Assembly: GCA_026419405.1 (NCBI GenBank)
Contig: JANZZL010000119.1
Span: forward strand, 1 to 35,351
Source of the DNA: Paracoccaceae bacterium
GTDB taxonomy: Bacteria > Pseudomonadota > Alphaproteobacteria > Rhodobacterales > Rhodobacteraceae
Length of the DNA: 35,351 bases
Direction: 5' to 3'
Within the stretch, counting starts at the first letter, position 1. Each line of letters opens with the position of its first letter. Of the stretch, positions 1-8,758 are shown in pieces. Below the pieces are notes generated by a model. That model did no database searches, was not told where the DNA came from, and saw only the letters and a list, made by a program, of their open reading frames with translations. A program made the translations under genes and the position numbers.

Positions 1-2351
1 CCGCCGATCAGCGTGTCGTTTCCGGTGTTGCCGAGCAGCGTGGCGTTGCCGTCGTTGCCCTGGAGGATGTCGGCGTCGTCGCCGCCGTCGATCGAATCGT
101 TGCCGGCGCCGCCCAGGATCGAGTCGATCCCGGCGCCGCCGAAGATGCTGTCATCGTTGGCACCGCCGTCGATCGTGTCGTTGTCGGCCCCGCCGTCGAT
201 CGTGTCGTTGCCGTCGCCGCCGGCGATGCTGTCGGCCCCGGTGCCGCCCAGGATCGAATCGGCGCCCGTGCCGCCATCGATCGTGTCGTTGCCGGCACCA
301 CCCAGGATCGTGTCGTTGCCGTCGTTGCCCTGGAGGATGTCGGCGTCGTCGCCGCCGTCGATCGAATCGTTGCCGGCGCCGCCCGAGACCGAGTCGGTGC
401 CCGCCCCGCCCAGGAGCGTGTCGTCGCCCGCATCGCCGGAAAGCGTGTCGTTGCCGTCGCCGCCCAGCAGGCTGTCGTTGTCGGCCCCGCCCGAGAGCAC
501 GTCCGCCCCGAGGCCGCCGAGGAGCGTGTCGTTGCCCACCCCGCCCGAGAGCGTGTCGTTGCCGGCATCGCCCGAAAGCGAGTCGGCGCCGTAGCCGCCG
601 AGGATCGAATCGTTGCCGTCGCCGCCGAACACCGTGTCGTTGTCGGCGGTGGAGACCGTCTCGGGGATCGTGGTGAAATGCACGTCCGAGAGCAGGATCG
701 CCTGCTGCGCGCCGGGGCTGTTGAGGTCGGTGTACTGGATGACGATCGAGGAGACGGGGCCGGCGATGTAGACCAGCACCGAGCCGTTCTCGCTCGAAGG
801 AAGCGCCGAGTTGCCCTGGACCGAGGTGACCGTGTTGCCCGAGATGGTCAGGCCCGTCGAGGTCGTGGTGATCGTGACCGGAACGGCATTGCCGAGCGCG
901 TCGAAGGCGTAGACCACGACCTGGTCGCGGAAGCCGGCGCTGTCGATGTCGGCGATGCGGAAGTAGACGTCGCGCACCTCGTCGGAGATGCCCGAGCCGC
1001 TGGCGGCGCTGAAGTCGAGCGAGACCTCGGAGACCCCCGGCCCGCCGGTGCGGTAGAGCACGCCCGCCGAGGTCGTGTCGAAGCTGCGGCCGCCCGGCAT
1101 CTCGCCGGGGACCGCGTAGATCGGCACCGCGTCCGCGCCGCCGGTGACCGGGCCGTCGTCGATGTTGAAGCTCGAGGCGGTGGTCTGTTCGGTATAGGAG
1201 ACCTGGACGTTCATCACCCCGCCGACCGACTGGGTGAAGCCCGCCTCGATGCTGCTGCCCGAGGGGCCCTGCGCATCCCAGTCGAGGAACAGGTTCGTCG
1301 CGGCCGGCGGCGAGGTGGTGGGCGGCGTGTCCGGGCCGGCGACGATCGTGTCGTTGCCCGCGCCGCCCTCGATGTAGTCGCCGCCGAAGCCGCCGGTGAT
1401 CGAATCCGCCCCGTCGCCGCCGAGCAGGCGGTTGGCGTTGTCGTCGCCGGTCAGGGGGTCGTTGAAGGCCGAGCCGATGACGTTCTCGATGCCCGAGAGC
1501 GAATCCCCCGCCGCGTCGCCGCCGCTTTCGGCGAGCGTGTCGGAGAGGTTCACGTTCACCGCCGCCGACGAGGCGCTGTAGTCCGCCGTGTCGATCCCGA
1601 CGCCGCCGATCAGCGTGTCGGCCCCGGCCCCGCCGACCAGCGTGTCGTTGCCCGAGTCGCCCTGGAGCAGGTCGGCGCCGGCGCCGCCGAGCAGAAGGTC
1701 GCCGTCGATGCCGCCGATGAGCGTGTCGTTGCCGTCGCCGCCCTCGAGCGTGTCCGCCCCGCCGAGGCCGGTGAGGATGTCGTTGCCGGCAAGACCCTGG
1801 AACAGGTTGGCCAGTTCGTCGCCGACGATCGTGTCGTTGAGGGTCGTGCCGATGATGTTCTCGACGCCGACGAGCGTGTCGTTGTCGACGTTGCCGCCGC
1901 TCTGGACCGTGTCGGTGGCACCGCTCAGGTTGGCGTTGATCGCGGTGTTGCCGCTGCTGTAGTCGGCGGTGTCGATCCCGGAGCCGCCCACCAGCGTGTC
2001 GTCGCCGTCGCCGCCGATCAGCGTGTCGTTGCCGTCGCCGCCGTCGATCGAGTCGTTCCCGTTGCCGCCCGAGAGCACGTCGTTGCCCAGGCCGCCGAGG
2101 ATCGTATCGGCGCCCGCGCCGCCCTCGACCGTGTCGTTGCCTTCGCCGCCGTCGATCGAGTCGTTGCCGCCGCCGCCGTCGATCGAGTCATTGCCCGTGC
2201 CGCCGAGGACGGTATCGTTGCCGCCGAGCGCGAAGATCGTGTCGTTGCCGCCGCCGCCGTCGATGCTGTCGGCGCCGTTCGTCGCGGGGTTGCCGGAGGG
2301 GTTCGACCCGTCGATCAGGTCGTTGCCGCTGCCGCCGATGATCGTCGCCAT
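1..2351 (-). CDS. RTX (hemolysin-type) calcium-binding repeat protein, partial
   Basis: Open frame read leftward from ATG at 2351 (GAGGG ribosome site just upstream) to the window edge without a stop, so at least 783 residues and C-terminally incomplete. It is built almost wholly of glycine/aspartate nonapeptides of the GGxGxDxLx type, which bind calcium in a parallel beta-roll. Residues 1-340 carry repeats interrupted by two copies of the known RTX sub-module with DTADYS, then VNL or ANL, then IENVIG/VENIIG. Residues about 340-566 are a non-repetitive, Ser/Thr/Val-rich, beta-sandwich-like domain (begins near NLFLDWD). Repeats resume from about 567 ([11 protein letters not shown]) to the edge. 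There is no N-terminal signal peptide, as expected for type I secretion, whose signal would be at the missing C-terminus. No catalytic domain is visible. The 229 bases upstream, up to the tRNA, are relatively AT-rich for this genome and probably hold the promoter. Confidence 0.9.
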   Translation of the reverse strand, partial: MATIIGGSGNDLIDGSNPSGNPATNGADSIDGGGGNDTIFALGGNDTVLGGTGNDSIDGGGGNDSIDGGEGNDTVEGGAGADTILGGLGNDVLSGGNGNDSIDGGDGNDTLIGGDGDDTLVGGSGIDTADYSSGNTAINANLSGATDTVQSGGNVDNDTLVGVENIIGTTLNDTIVGDELANLFQGLAGNDILTGLGGADTLEGGDGNDTLIGGIDGDLLLGGAGADLLQGDSGNDTLVGGAGADTLIGGVGIDTADYSASSAAVNVNLSDTLAESGGDAAGDSLSGIENVIGSAFNDPLTGDDNANRLLGGDGADSITGGFGGDYIEGGAGNDTIVAGPDTPPTTSPPAATNLFLDWDAQGPSGSSIEAGFTQSVGGVMNVQVSYTEQTTASSFNIDDGPVTGGADAVPIYAVPGEMPGGRSFDTTSAGVLYRTGGPGVSEVSLDFSAASGSGISDEVRDVYFRIADIDSAGFRDQVVVYAFDALGNAVPVTITTTSTGLTISGNTVTSVQGNSALPSSENGSVLVYIAGPVSSIVIQYTDLNSPGAQQAILLSDVHFTTIPETVSTADNDTVFGGDGNDSILGGYGADSLSGDAGNDTLSGGVGNDTLLGGLGADVLSGGADNDSLLGGDGNDTLSGDAGDDTLLGGAGTDSVSGGAGNDSIDGGDDADILQGNDGNDTILGGAGNDTIDGGTGADSILGGTGADSIAGGDGNDTIDGGADNDTIDGGANDDSIFGGAGIDSILGGAGNDSIDGGDDADILQGNDGNATLLGNTGNDTLIG
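44..384. repeat. 71-bp exact direct repeat inside the RTX gene (44-114 and 314-384)
   Basis: The stretch 44-114 is repeated base for base at 314-384, an offset of 270 bp. This equals 90 codons or ten nonapeptide units, so the reading frame and the beta-roll phase are kept. Elsewhere in the gene the nonapeptides differ at the DNA level, so this looks like a recent internal duplication or gene conversion. Confidence 0.85.
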
Positions 2352-2580
2352 GGTGGTTGCCCGCCCTCGTTATCCGGTGCCGCGGCCCTTTCCGCCGACA
2401 GCCGACTTGCCGGAGGACCGTTTCGCCGGACCTTCCGCACAAGATCTTGAGAAACTACTTAACGAAGGCCCAAGGCAAAAGTGTGAAATCCCGGTGACAG
2501 CACCGCGGAGTTTACGAAAGGTTAATTTTCGCCGGGCTGTTGCGCGGTTGCCCCTCCGCGCCGGGTGCCCGCAGGACCTC

Positions 2581-2664
2581 TGGTGCCCGAGGCGAGAGTC
2601 GAACTCGCATGCCTTGCGGCGGAGGATTTTGAGTCCCCTGCGTCTACCGTTCCGCCACTCGGGC
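2581..2664 (-). tRNA. tRNA-Leu (anticodon CAA)
   Basis: On the minus strand the sequence folds as a class II tRNA. The acceptor arms GCCCGAG and CTCGGGC pair fully, followed by discriminator A and an encoded CCA (2583-2581). The anticodon stem GGGGA/TCCTC encloses the loop CTCAAAA, giving anticodon CAA, which reads leucine UUG. A long variable arm (CCGCAAGGC) and a T-arm with GTTCGAC are present. It sits alone between the RTX gene and the metallopeptidase gene. Confidence 0.95.
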
Positions 2665-2673
2665 CCGCCCCGG

Positions 2674-2702
2674 CTCTAGCCCGGCCCGTGCGGCCGGGTC
2701 AA
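2674..2702 (-). promoter_or_regulatory. Sigma-70-type promoter of tRNA-Leu
   Basis: On the minus strand, TTGACC (2702-2697) and CTAGAG (2679-2674) are separated by exactly 17 bases. The -10 ends 9 bases before the mature 5' end of the tRNA, so transcription would start at about 2667. Boxes and spacing fit a housekeeping promoter; no experiment supports it. Confidence 0.6.
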
Positions 2703-2705
2703 CGC

Positions 2706-3548
2706 TCAGAGCCGCTGCGCCGAGAAGGTGTCGCAGGCGCGCAGCTCGCCGGTGCGGTAGCCGATGGCGAACCAGCGCGCCCGCTGCTCCGAGGTGCCAT
2801 GGGTGAAGGTGTGCGGCTGCGGCACCCGGCCGGCGTTGCGCTGGAGCGTGTCGTCGCCGATCTGGCGCGCGGCGTTCACCGCCTCCTCGAGGTCGCCGGG
2901 CTCGATCGCGCCGATCCGCTCCTCGGCGTGGCGCGCCCAGATGCCCGACAAGCAGTCGGCCTGGAGCTCGATCCGGACCGAGATCGCGTTCGACTGCGCC
3001 TGCCCCGACTGCGCGCGCACCGCATTCGCCCGGTCGAGCACGCCGAGCTCGTTCTGCACGTGGTGGGCCACCTCGTGGGCCACCACATAGGCCGCCGCGA
3101 AGTCGCCCCCCGCGCCGAGCTGGCGCGCCAGGGTGGCGAAGAAGTCGGTGTCGAGATACACCTTGCGGTCGTTCGGGCAGTAGAACGGCCCCGTCGCGCC
3201 CGAGGCGCTGCCGCAGGGCGAGGGCGTCAAACCCTTGAACAGGACGAGCGTCGCCGGCTCGTAGGCCCGCCCGACCTGCTCGCGGAAGATCTCGCCCCAG
3301 ATCTGCTCGGTGTCGGCGAGCGTCACCGAGACGAACTCGCCCGCCTGGCGGTCGGCCTCCGTCAGCTCGGCCGTGCCGCCGCCCCGCGGCGCCGCCGCCT
3401 GGTCGAGCAGCGGGGTGACGTCGATCCCGAGGAAGTAGCCGATCGCCAGGAGCGCCAGCAGCCCGACGCCCCCGATCGGCGCGGCGGCGCTGCGCTGCCG
3501 CCGGCGGTCCTCGATGTTCGCGCTGCCGCGCCGCCCCCGCCACTGCAT
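2706..3548 (-). CDS. Neutral zinc metallopeptidase (YpfJ/KPN_01854 family)
   Basis: 280-residue protein of the putative neutral zinc metallopeptidase family. The N-terminus MQWRGRRGSANIEDRR is characteristic and is followed by one membrane helix (about residues 22-41), so it is probably inner-membrane anchored with a periplasmic catalytic domain. The zinc site HEVAH lies at residues 158-162. Downstream, ELQADCLSGIWA gives the further Glu/Asp region seen in this family. Cysteines near residues 112 and 124 may form a disulfide. The start at 3548 was preferred over an in-frame ATG at 3608 because GGAGGG precedes it at proper distance and the family begins here. Substrate unknown. It is divergent from the helix-hairpin-helix gene at 3629. 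Confidence 0.88.
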   Translation of the reverse strand: MQWRGRRGSANIEDRRRQRSAAAPIGGVGLLALLAIGYFLGIDVTPLLDQAAAPRGGGTAELTEADRQAGEFVSVTLADTEQIWGEIFREQVGRAYEPATLVLFKGLTPSPCGSASGATGPFYCPNDRKVYLDTDFFATLARQLGAGGDFAAAYVVAHEVAHHVQNELGVLDRANAVRAQSGQAQSNAISVRIELQADCLSGIWARHAEERIGAIEPGDLEEAVNAARQIGDDTLQRNAGRVPQPHTFTHGTSEQRARWFAIGYRTGELRACDTFSAQRL

Positions 3549-3628
3549 CGCCAGCCCTCCCGCGCGCGCCGTTGACCGGAGTTTTGCCGCAAGCCTAGGA
3601 TGGCGCAAGGGGCCGCGGCGGGGGTCTG

Positions 3629-4645
3629 ATGGTCGAGGTCGCCGACATTCCCGGCGTGGGTCCGGCCGAGGCGCAGGCGCTGGCGGCCGCCTCCGTCCAC
3701 AGCGCCGACGACCTGCTGCGCAGCGAACGCACCGCGCTTGCCCGGCGCGCTCCCGGCCTCGCGGTCGAGCGCATCCGCCGCTGGCAGGGCTGGGCCGAGC
3801 TGGCCGAGATCCGCGACCTTCCGCCCGCCGCCGCGACGGCGCTCCAGGCCGCCGGGGCCGACGGGGTGGAGGAGTTCGCGGGCTGGGGGCTCGCCCGTGC
3901 CCGCGCCGCCCTGCCGGGTGCCGGTGACGAGGCCATCCTCGGCTGGATCCGGGATGCGGTGCGGCTGGTGCATACCGGCGTGGTCAACGGCGAGGTCCGG
4001 CTGCGCGACGGAACGCCGGTGGCGGGGGCCGCGGTCACGGTGGCCGGCCGGCCCGCCGTCTCCGACGCGCGCGGGCGGTTCCGCGTGCTGCGCCTTGCGC
4101 TCGACCGGACCGTGGCCGTCACCGTCCACCATCCCGCGCTCGGCTACCGCCTCGCCCCGAAGGTTGCGGTCAGCCGCTCTTCCGCCCTGGTCGTGCACGG
4201 CTTCGTGCTGCCGGGCCGCCCGGCGCAGGCGCCCGTGCTGAGCGAACTGCGCGGCGACCGCCTGCCCCCGGTCGGCGCGGCGCCGATCGCGGTCCGCTCC
4301 GAGCCGGGCGCCCCCGACCCCGCCGACATCCTCATGGTCATCGACCGCCACGCCAACGGCGACGCGCGCGCCGCCTCGCGCTTCCTCGATTTCGCCGAGG
4401 GCCGGTTCGTCCGCCGCGTCTACCGCATCGCCGAGGCCGAGCTGCCCGCCGGCCTCAGCGACGGCGACGACCTGGAATGGACCGGCACGCTCTGGGCGCC
4501 CGCCCGCTTCACGGCGCGCGACATCGCCCGTCAGGTGCGGCTGCGGGCGCTCCAGCGGCGCTTCCCGCGCGCGCCGCGCTCGGCGGCCGAACTCGACCGC
4601 TTCGTCCGCGCGCTGGCCCGCGCGCTCTCCGACCGGCGGAGGTGA
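3629..4645 (+). CDS. Unrecognised protein: helix-hairpin-helix-like N-terminus plus carboxypeptidase-regulatory-like domain
   Basis: 338 residues with no family that I can name for the whole chain. Residues about 6-31 (IPGVGPAEAQAL) look like a helix-hairpin-helix of the Pol-beta/DUF4332 type, and residues 55-95 may hold a second, weaker one. Residues about 117-170 read like a carboxypeptidase regulatory (transthyretin-like) beta-sandwich: GEVRLRDG, PVAGAAVTV, DARGRFRV. The C-terminal third is Arg/Ala-rich and predicted helical. There is no signal peptide or membrane segment, so it is probably cytoplasmic. A G-rich stretch precedes ATG 3629. It ends 5 bases before the next gene's ATG and is very likely co-transcribed with it. 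Function unknown; the domain readings are by eye. Confidence 0.7.
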   Translation: MVEVADIPGVGPAEAQALAAASVHSADDLLRSERTALARRAPGLAVERIRRWQGWAELAEIRDLPPAAATALQAAGADGVEEFAGWGLARARAALPGAGDEAILGWIRDAVRLVHTGVVNGEVRLRDGTPVAGAAVTVAGRPAVSDARGRFRVLRLALDRTVAVTVHHPALGYRLAPKVAVSRSSALVVHGFVLPGRPAQAPVLSELRGDRLPPVGAAPIAVRSEPGAPDPADILMVIDRHANGDARAASRFLDFAEGRFVRRVYRIAEAELPAGLSDGDDLEWTGTLWAPARFTARDIARQVRLRALQRRFPRAPRSAAELDRFVRALARALSDRRR

Positions 4646-4650
4646 ACGGC

Positions 4651-5040
4651 ATGGAGGGCGACCACATCTTCATCGCCTCGGGCGACAGCTGCCCGATCTG
4701 CACCGCGCTCCACGGGGCGGTCGTGCCCCCCGGCTACAAGGCCCATGCCAACTGCCACTGCCAGACCGTCCGCCGGCCCGACGGCGAGCCCTGCGACTGG
4801 ACGATGCACACCATGACCCACCGCAACGGCAGCGGCCCGATGGACGCGATCCTCGAGATCAACGTCGAGGTCGCCTGCCCCGACGGGTCGGTGGCGGGCG
4901 CGCAGACCAGCATGGACCTGTCGGGCTACGGCGACAGCGACGCGGAGTTCGACCGCCTCGCCGCAGACGCGGAGCACCTGGCCGAGGACCTCGCCACCGA
5001 CCTCTGCACCTCCTGCCCGCCGCCCCGGCCGGTCAGCTAG
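4651..5040 (+). CDS. Small Cys/His-rich protein with a MuF-like zinc-knuckle motif
   Basis: 129 residues. The N-terminus carries C14-P-I-C17, H21-G22 and then H32, C35, C37 (AHANCHC). This resembles the CPxC...G...HxxCxC signature at the C-terminal end of phage Mu gpF-like minor head proteins, which probably binds a metal. The remainder (VACPDGS, LCTSCPPP) adds three cysteines and an acidic helix and is unknown. It is far shorter than a gpF protein and no other phage gene is nearby. ATG 4651 follows GGAGG by 8 bases; this site lies within the end of the preceding gene, implying translational coupling. An in-frame GTG at 4642 overlaps that site and is less likely. Function unknown. Confidence 0.7.
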   Translation: MEGDHIFIASGDSCPICTALHGAVVPPGYKAHANCHCQTVRRPDGEPCDWTMHTMTHRNGSGPMDAILEINVEVACPDGSVAGAQTSMDLSGYGDSDAEFDRLAADAEHLAEDLATDLCTSCPPPRPVS

Positions 5041-5118
5041 GCCGCCCTGGCCGCCCGCCTTCCGCCTTGACCGCGCCGCGCGGGCATGGCTGATACGCCG
5101 CGCAAGGCAGGAGGCGGC

Positions 5119-5697
5119 ATGATCCGCGCGCTCTACGACCGGACGATGCGGCTTGCCGCCTCGCGCCACGCGATGTGGGCGCTCGCGGCGGTGGCCTTCG
5201 TCGAGAGCTCGGTCTTCCCGATCCCGCCCGACGTGCTGCTGATCCCGATGGTGCTCGCCCAGCCGCACCGGGCGTTTTCCATCGCCGGGCTCTGCACGCT
5301 CGCCTCGGTGCTGGGCGGCCTCTTCGGCTACTGGATCGGCTTCGCGCTCTTCGAGCAGGTCGGCCGCCCGGTGCTGGAGTTCTACGGCAAGGACGCCTAC
5401 TTCGCCGAGTTCGCCACCCGCTACAACGCCTGGGGCGCCTGGGCGGTGCTGGTCGCGGGCGTGACACCCTTTCCCTACAAGGTCATCACCATCCTTTCCG
5501 GCGCGACCGCGCTCAACCCCTGGGTCTTCGTGATCGCCAGCCTCGTCGCGCGCGGGCTGCGGTTCTTCGTGGTGGCCTGGCTGCTCTGGCGCTTCGGCGC
5601 GCCGATGCGGGATTTCATCGAACGGCGGCTCGGGCTACTGTTCACCGCGTTCGTGGCACTCCTGCTGGGAAGCTTCGTGCTCGTGGGCTACCTTTGA
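5119..5697 (+). CDS. YqaA/DedA-family membrane protein (SNARE-associated type)
   Basis: 192-residue integral membrane protein. The FVESSVFPIPPDVLLIPMVLA segment (residues about 29-48) is the hallmark re-entrant region of YqaA/DedA proteins; FGYWIGF and a second conserved region with GVTPFPYKV follow. About four to five hydrophobic segments are visible. DedA-superfamily members include lipid-phosphate flippases; YqaA homologues are poorly characterised. ATG 5119 was preferred over 5086 because GGAGG lies immediately before it and homologues begin near IRALYDR. The next gene's TTG start overlaps its stop, so it forms an operon with dsbB. Confidence 0.85.
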   Translation: MIRALYDRTMRLAASRHAMWALAAVAFVESSVFPIPPDVLLIPMVLAQPHRAFSIAGLCTLASVLGGLFGYWIGFALFEQVGRPVLEFYGKDAYFAEFATRYNAWGAWAVLVAGVTPFPYKVITILSGATALNPWVFVIASLVARGLRFFVVAWLLWRFGAPMRDFIERRLGLLFTAFVALLLGSFVLVGYL

Positions 5698-6161
5698 CCC
5701 GCAAGTCCCTGATCCTGCTTGCATCCGCCGGGTCGGCGGCGCTGCTGCTCGCCGCCCTGGCCTTCCAGTATCTGGGCGGCCTCGCGCCCTGCGCGCTCTG
5801 CCTGTGGCAGCGCTGGCCGCATGCCGCCGCGGTGGCGCTCGGGCTGCTCGGCGCGGCGGCACCCTCGGCCGGGGTCGCGGCCCTCGGCGCGCTCGCCGCG
5901 GGAACCTCCGGCGGCCTTGGCATCTACCACACGGGCGTCGAGCGCGGCTGGTGGGAAGGCCCCGCGACCTGCTCGACGGGCGGCAGCCTCGCCGGCCTCT
6001 CGGGCGCCGACCTCCTCTCCACCGAGGGCACGGTGGACATCGTGCGCTGCACCGAGGTCGCCTGGCAGATGTGGGGCCTCTCCATGGCCTCGTGGAACGC
6101 GCTGCTCTCCTTCGCGCTGGCGGCCGTCTGGCTCGCCGCGCTGCGCGCGCGCACCGCCTGA
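5694..6161 (+). CDS. dsbB: Disulfide bond formation protein DsbB
   Basis: 155 residues with four hydrophobic segments. DsbB reoxidises periplasmic DsbA and passes electrons to ubiquinone. The first periplasmic loop carries the redox pair C33-A-L-C36 followed by WQRWPH, the DsbB signature. The second pair is C93 and C119. The start is taken as TTG 5694, which overlaps the stop of the preceding gene (TTGA). No in-frame ATG precedes the first membrane helix, and a later start would remove it. The gene is convergent with the Lrp-type regulator, with 8 bases between the two stops. Confidence 0.9.
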   Translation: MTRKSLILLASAGSAALLLAALAFQYLGGLAPCALCLWQRWPHAAAVALGLLGAAAPSAGVAALGALAAGTSGGLGIYHTGVERGWWEGPATCSTGGSLAGLSGADLLSTEGTVDIVRCTEVAWQMWGLSMASWNALLSFALAAVWLAALRARTA

Positions 6162-6169
6162 CCGGCCGC

Positions 6170-6601
6170 TCAGCGCCGCCCGGCCCGGCGGGTGGACAGC
6201 AGCAGGCTCGTCTCGCTCGAACTGACGCCCTCGAAGCCGCGGATGCGGAACAGCACCGCGTCGAACTCCTCGAGCGTCCGCGCGCCGATCTCGGCGATCA
6301 GGTCCCAGCGGCCGTTGGTCGAATGCACCGCCGTCACCTCGGGCAGGCCCTGGAGCCGCGCCATGATCCGCTCGGCGCCGCGCCCCTCGATGCCGATCAT
6401 CATCAGCCCCCTGACCGGCGCCTCGGCCGCATCGCCGCGCGTCAGCACGGTGAAGCCGCGGATCTCGCCCGACCGCGCCAGGCGCTCCATGCGCGCGCGC
6501 ACCGTCGCCCGCGCGATGCCGAGGCGGGCAGCGAGGTCGGAGAGGGCGGCGCGCCCGTCGCGCCTGAGTTCCGCGATCAGCGCCTGGTCGATCTCGTCCA
6601 T
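6170..6601 (-). CDS. Lrp/AsnC-family transcriptional regulator
   Basis: 143 residues from ATG 6601. The N-terminal winged helix-turn-helix has the usual opening MDEIDQALI and recognition region LAARLGIARATVRARMERL (about residues 19-37). A RAM-type ligand-binding domain follows. It is divergent from arginase and ornithine cyclodeaminase; Lrp-type regulators in that position usually respond to arginine, ornithine or proline, so it is inferred to control these genes. GGGGGAGG precedes ATG 6601 by 8 bases. An in-frame ATG at 6622 with its own GGAG is an equally possible start and would add seven residues. No operator was identified in the 109-bp intergenic region. Confidence 0.88.
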   Translation of the reverse strand: MDEIDQALIAELRRDGRAALSDLAARLGIARATVRARMERLARSGEIRGFTVLTRGDAAEAPVRGLMMIGIEGRGAERIMARLQGLPEVTAVHSTNGRWDLIAEIGARTLEEFDAVLFRIRGFEGVSSSETSLLLSTRRAGRR

Positions 6602-6710
6602 TCCGGCGGCCTCCCCCGCCATTGCGGCAAGTCTCCTGCCCGATCCGACAATATGGCGGCTTCCGGGCGGCGCAAGGCGGAAGGATACCGGCCTGCGAAA
6701 GGACCAACCG

Positions 6711-7640
6711 ATGAGCAAGCGGCACTGCATCCTCCTCGGCGCCCCGGTCGATTGCGGCCAGCGCCGCCCCGGCTGCCTGATGGGCCCCGCGGCCTACCGC
6801 GTTGCCGGCATCGCCGCGGCGCTTGGGGCGCTCGGCCACACGGTCGAGGACCGGGGCGACCTCGCCCCCGCTCCGGCCGTGCCCGCGTCCTGCCCCAACC
6901 CGGCGGTCCACGCGCTGCCCCAGACCGTGGCCTGGACGCGGGCGCTGGCCGAGGCGACGCGCGCGGCCATGGCCGAGGGCTTTCCGGTCGTCATGGGGGG
7001 CGACCACGCGCTCGGCCTCGGCGTGCTCGCGGGCCTCGCGGCGCACGCCGCCGAGGCCGGACGGCCGCTGTTCCTGCTCTGGCTCGACGCACATTCCGAC
7101 TTCCACACGCCGCTGACCACGCAGTCGGGCAACCTGCACGGCACGCCGGTGGCCTATGCCGCGGGCCGCGCGGGCTTCGAGGCCTTCCCGCCCTTCCCCG
7201 CCCCGCTGCCGCCAGGGCGCATCTGCCTCTACGGGATCCGCTCGGTCGATCCCGAGGAGCACGCCGCCCTTCTCGCCCACGATCTCGTGCCGGTGGACAT
7301 GCGCAGCATCGACGAACAGGGCGTCGTCGCGCCGCTGCGCGCCTTTCTCGCGCGCGTCCGGGCCGAGGGCGGGCTTCTCCACGTCTCGCTCGACGTCGAT
7401 TTCCTCGACCCCGGCATCGCGCCCGCGGTGGGCACGACCGTCCCCGGCGGGACCACCTTCCGCGAGGCGCATCTGGTGATGGAGCTCCTGCACGAGTCGG
7501 GGCTCGTCACCTCGCTCGACCTCGCCGAGCTCAACCCCTTCCTCGACGACCGCGGCCGCACGGCGCGGCTGATGGTCGATCTCGTCGGATCGCTGATGGG
7601 CCGCAAGGTCTTCGACCGGCCCACGCGGAGCTTCGCATGA
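6711..7640 (+). CDS. rocF: Arginase (ureohydrolase family)
   Basis: 309 residues of the arginase/agmatinase/formiminoglutamase fold, hydrolysing L-arginine to ornithine and urea with two manganese ions. Metal ligands are clear: GGDHALG (about residue 100), DAHSDFH (about 125-131) and SLDVDFLDP (about residues 227-235). The N-terminus ILLGAPVDCGQRRPGCLMGP is arginase-like rather than agmatinase-like. ATG 6711 follows AAAGGA. The stop overlaps the start of the ornithine cyclodeaminase gene (ATGA at 7637-7640), so the two enzymes are made together as a two-step arginine to proline pathway. Confidence 0.92.
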   Translation: MSKRHCILLGAPVDCGQRRPGCLMGPAAYRVAGIAAALGALGHTVEDRGDLAPAPAVPASCPNPAVHALPQTVAWTRALAEATRAAMAEGFPVVMGGDHALGLGVLAGLAAHAAEAGRPLFLLWLDAHSDFHTPLTTQSGNLHGTPVAYAAGRAGFEAFPPFPAPLPPGRICLYGIRSVDPEEHAALLAHDLVPVDMRSIDEQGVVAPLRAFLARVRAEGGLLHVSLDVDFLDPGIAPAVGTTVPGGTTFREAHLVMELLHESGLVTSLDLAELNPFLDDRGRTARLMVDLVGSLMGRKVFDRPTRSFA

Positions 7641-8680
7641 GTCGCCTCAACATCGTTCCCTTCGTCAGCGTCGACAACATGATGAAGCTCGTCCTTCATC
7701 TTGGCGTCGAGCGCGTCCTGACCGACCTCGCCGCCTGCATCGAGGCCGACTTCCGCCGCTGGGAGGCCTTCGACAAGACCCCCCGCATCGCCTCCCATTC
7801 GCCGGTCGGCGTGATCGAGCTGATGCCCACCTCCGACGGCGCGCTCTACGGCTTCAAGTATGTCAACGGCCACCCGAAGAACCTGAAGGAGGGGCTCCAG
7901 ACCGTCACCGCCTTCGGCGTGCTCGCCGAGGTGGCGACCGGCTACCCCGTCCTGCTCTCCGAGATGACGATCCTGACCGCGCTGCGCACCGCCGCGATGT
8001 CGGCTCTCGCCGCAAGGTGGCTCGCGCCGCCGGGCGCGCGCACCATGGCGCTGATCGGCAACGGCGCGCAGGCCGAGTTCCAGGCGCTGGCCTTCCGGGC
8101 GATCTGCGGCATCGGGGCCGTGCGGCTGTATGACATCGACCCCGCGGCAACTGCGAAATGCGTCAGGAATCTCGCGGGTTGCGGGCTGGAGCTCACGTCC
8201 TGCACGAGCCCCGAGGAGGCGATCCTCGGGGCCCAGGTCATCACCACCTGCACCGCCGACAAGCAGTATGCCACGATCCTGACCGACAACATGGTCGGCG
8301 CGGGCGTGCACATCAACGCGGTGGGCGGCGACTGCCCGGGCAAGACGGAGCTGCACCGCGACATCCTGCTGCGCTCGGCGATCTTCACCGAATACACGCC
8401 CCAGACCCGCATCGAGGGCGAGATCCAGCAGCTTCCGCCCGACCACCCGGTGACCGAGCTCTGGCGGGTGATGACCGGGGCGGCGCCGGGGCGGCAGGAC
8501 GCGCGGGCGATCACGCTCTTCGACAGCGTGGGCTTCGCGATCGAGGACTTCTCGGCGCTGCGCTACGTCCATGACAGGATCCGCGGAACGCGGTTCTTCG
8601 AGGAGCTCGACATGATCGCCGACCCCGACGAGCCGCGCGACCTCTACGGGATGCTCCTGCGCGCGCAGGCCGCGGCCTGA
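7637..8680 (+). CDS. ocd: Ornithine cyclodeaminase
   Basis: 347 residues of the ornithine cyclodeaminase/mu-crystallin family. The enzyme converts L-ornithine to L-proline and ammonia with bound NAD. The Rossmann motif appears as ALIGNGAQAEFQALAF (about residues 136-151), followed by acidic D in LYDID for the adenine ribose. Conserved substrate-region segments include ASHSPVGVIELMP, YGFKYVNGHPKN and INAVGGDCPGKTELH. Length and motifs fit a complete enzyme. It overlaps the arginase gene by four bases. Divergent transcription from the Lrp-type gene suggests amino-acid-responsive control. Confidence 0.93.
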   Translation: MSRLNIVPFVSVDNMMKLVLHLGVERVLTDLAACIEADFRRWEAFDKTPRIASHSPVGVIELMPTSDGALYGFKYVNGHPKNLKEGLQTVTAFGVLAEVATGYPVLLSEMTILTALRTAAMSALAARWLAPPGARTMALIGNGAQAEFQALAFRAICGIGAVRLYDIDPAATAKCVRNLAGCGLELTSCTSPEEAILGAQVITTCTADKQYATILTDNMVGAGVHINAVGGDCPGKTELHRDILLRSAIFTEYTPQTRIEGEIQQLPPDHPVTELWRVMTGAAPGRQDARAITLFDSVGFAIEDFSALRYVHDRIRGTRFFEELDMIADPDEPRDLYGMLLRAQAAA

Positions 8681-8758
8681 GCGGCCGGCTTGCGCGCAGG
8701 TGCGGGCGCGTGCTCTATCCGGCGCGAACCCGGCCCTGCCGGCCCCGGAGGTCCGCCC

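Noticed and set aside
13-2679. Several Ser/Pro-rich or Arg/Thr-rich frames over the RTX region
   Set aside because: They are alternate frames of the calcium-binding repeats; only the frame from 2351 gives the GGxGxDxLx nonapeptides.
4651-5040. Prophage call based on the MuF-like motif
   Set aside because: No portal, capsid, integrase or tail genes and no attachment repeats are nearby; only the metal motif is shared.
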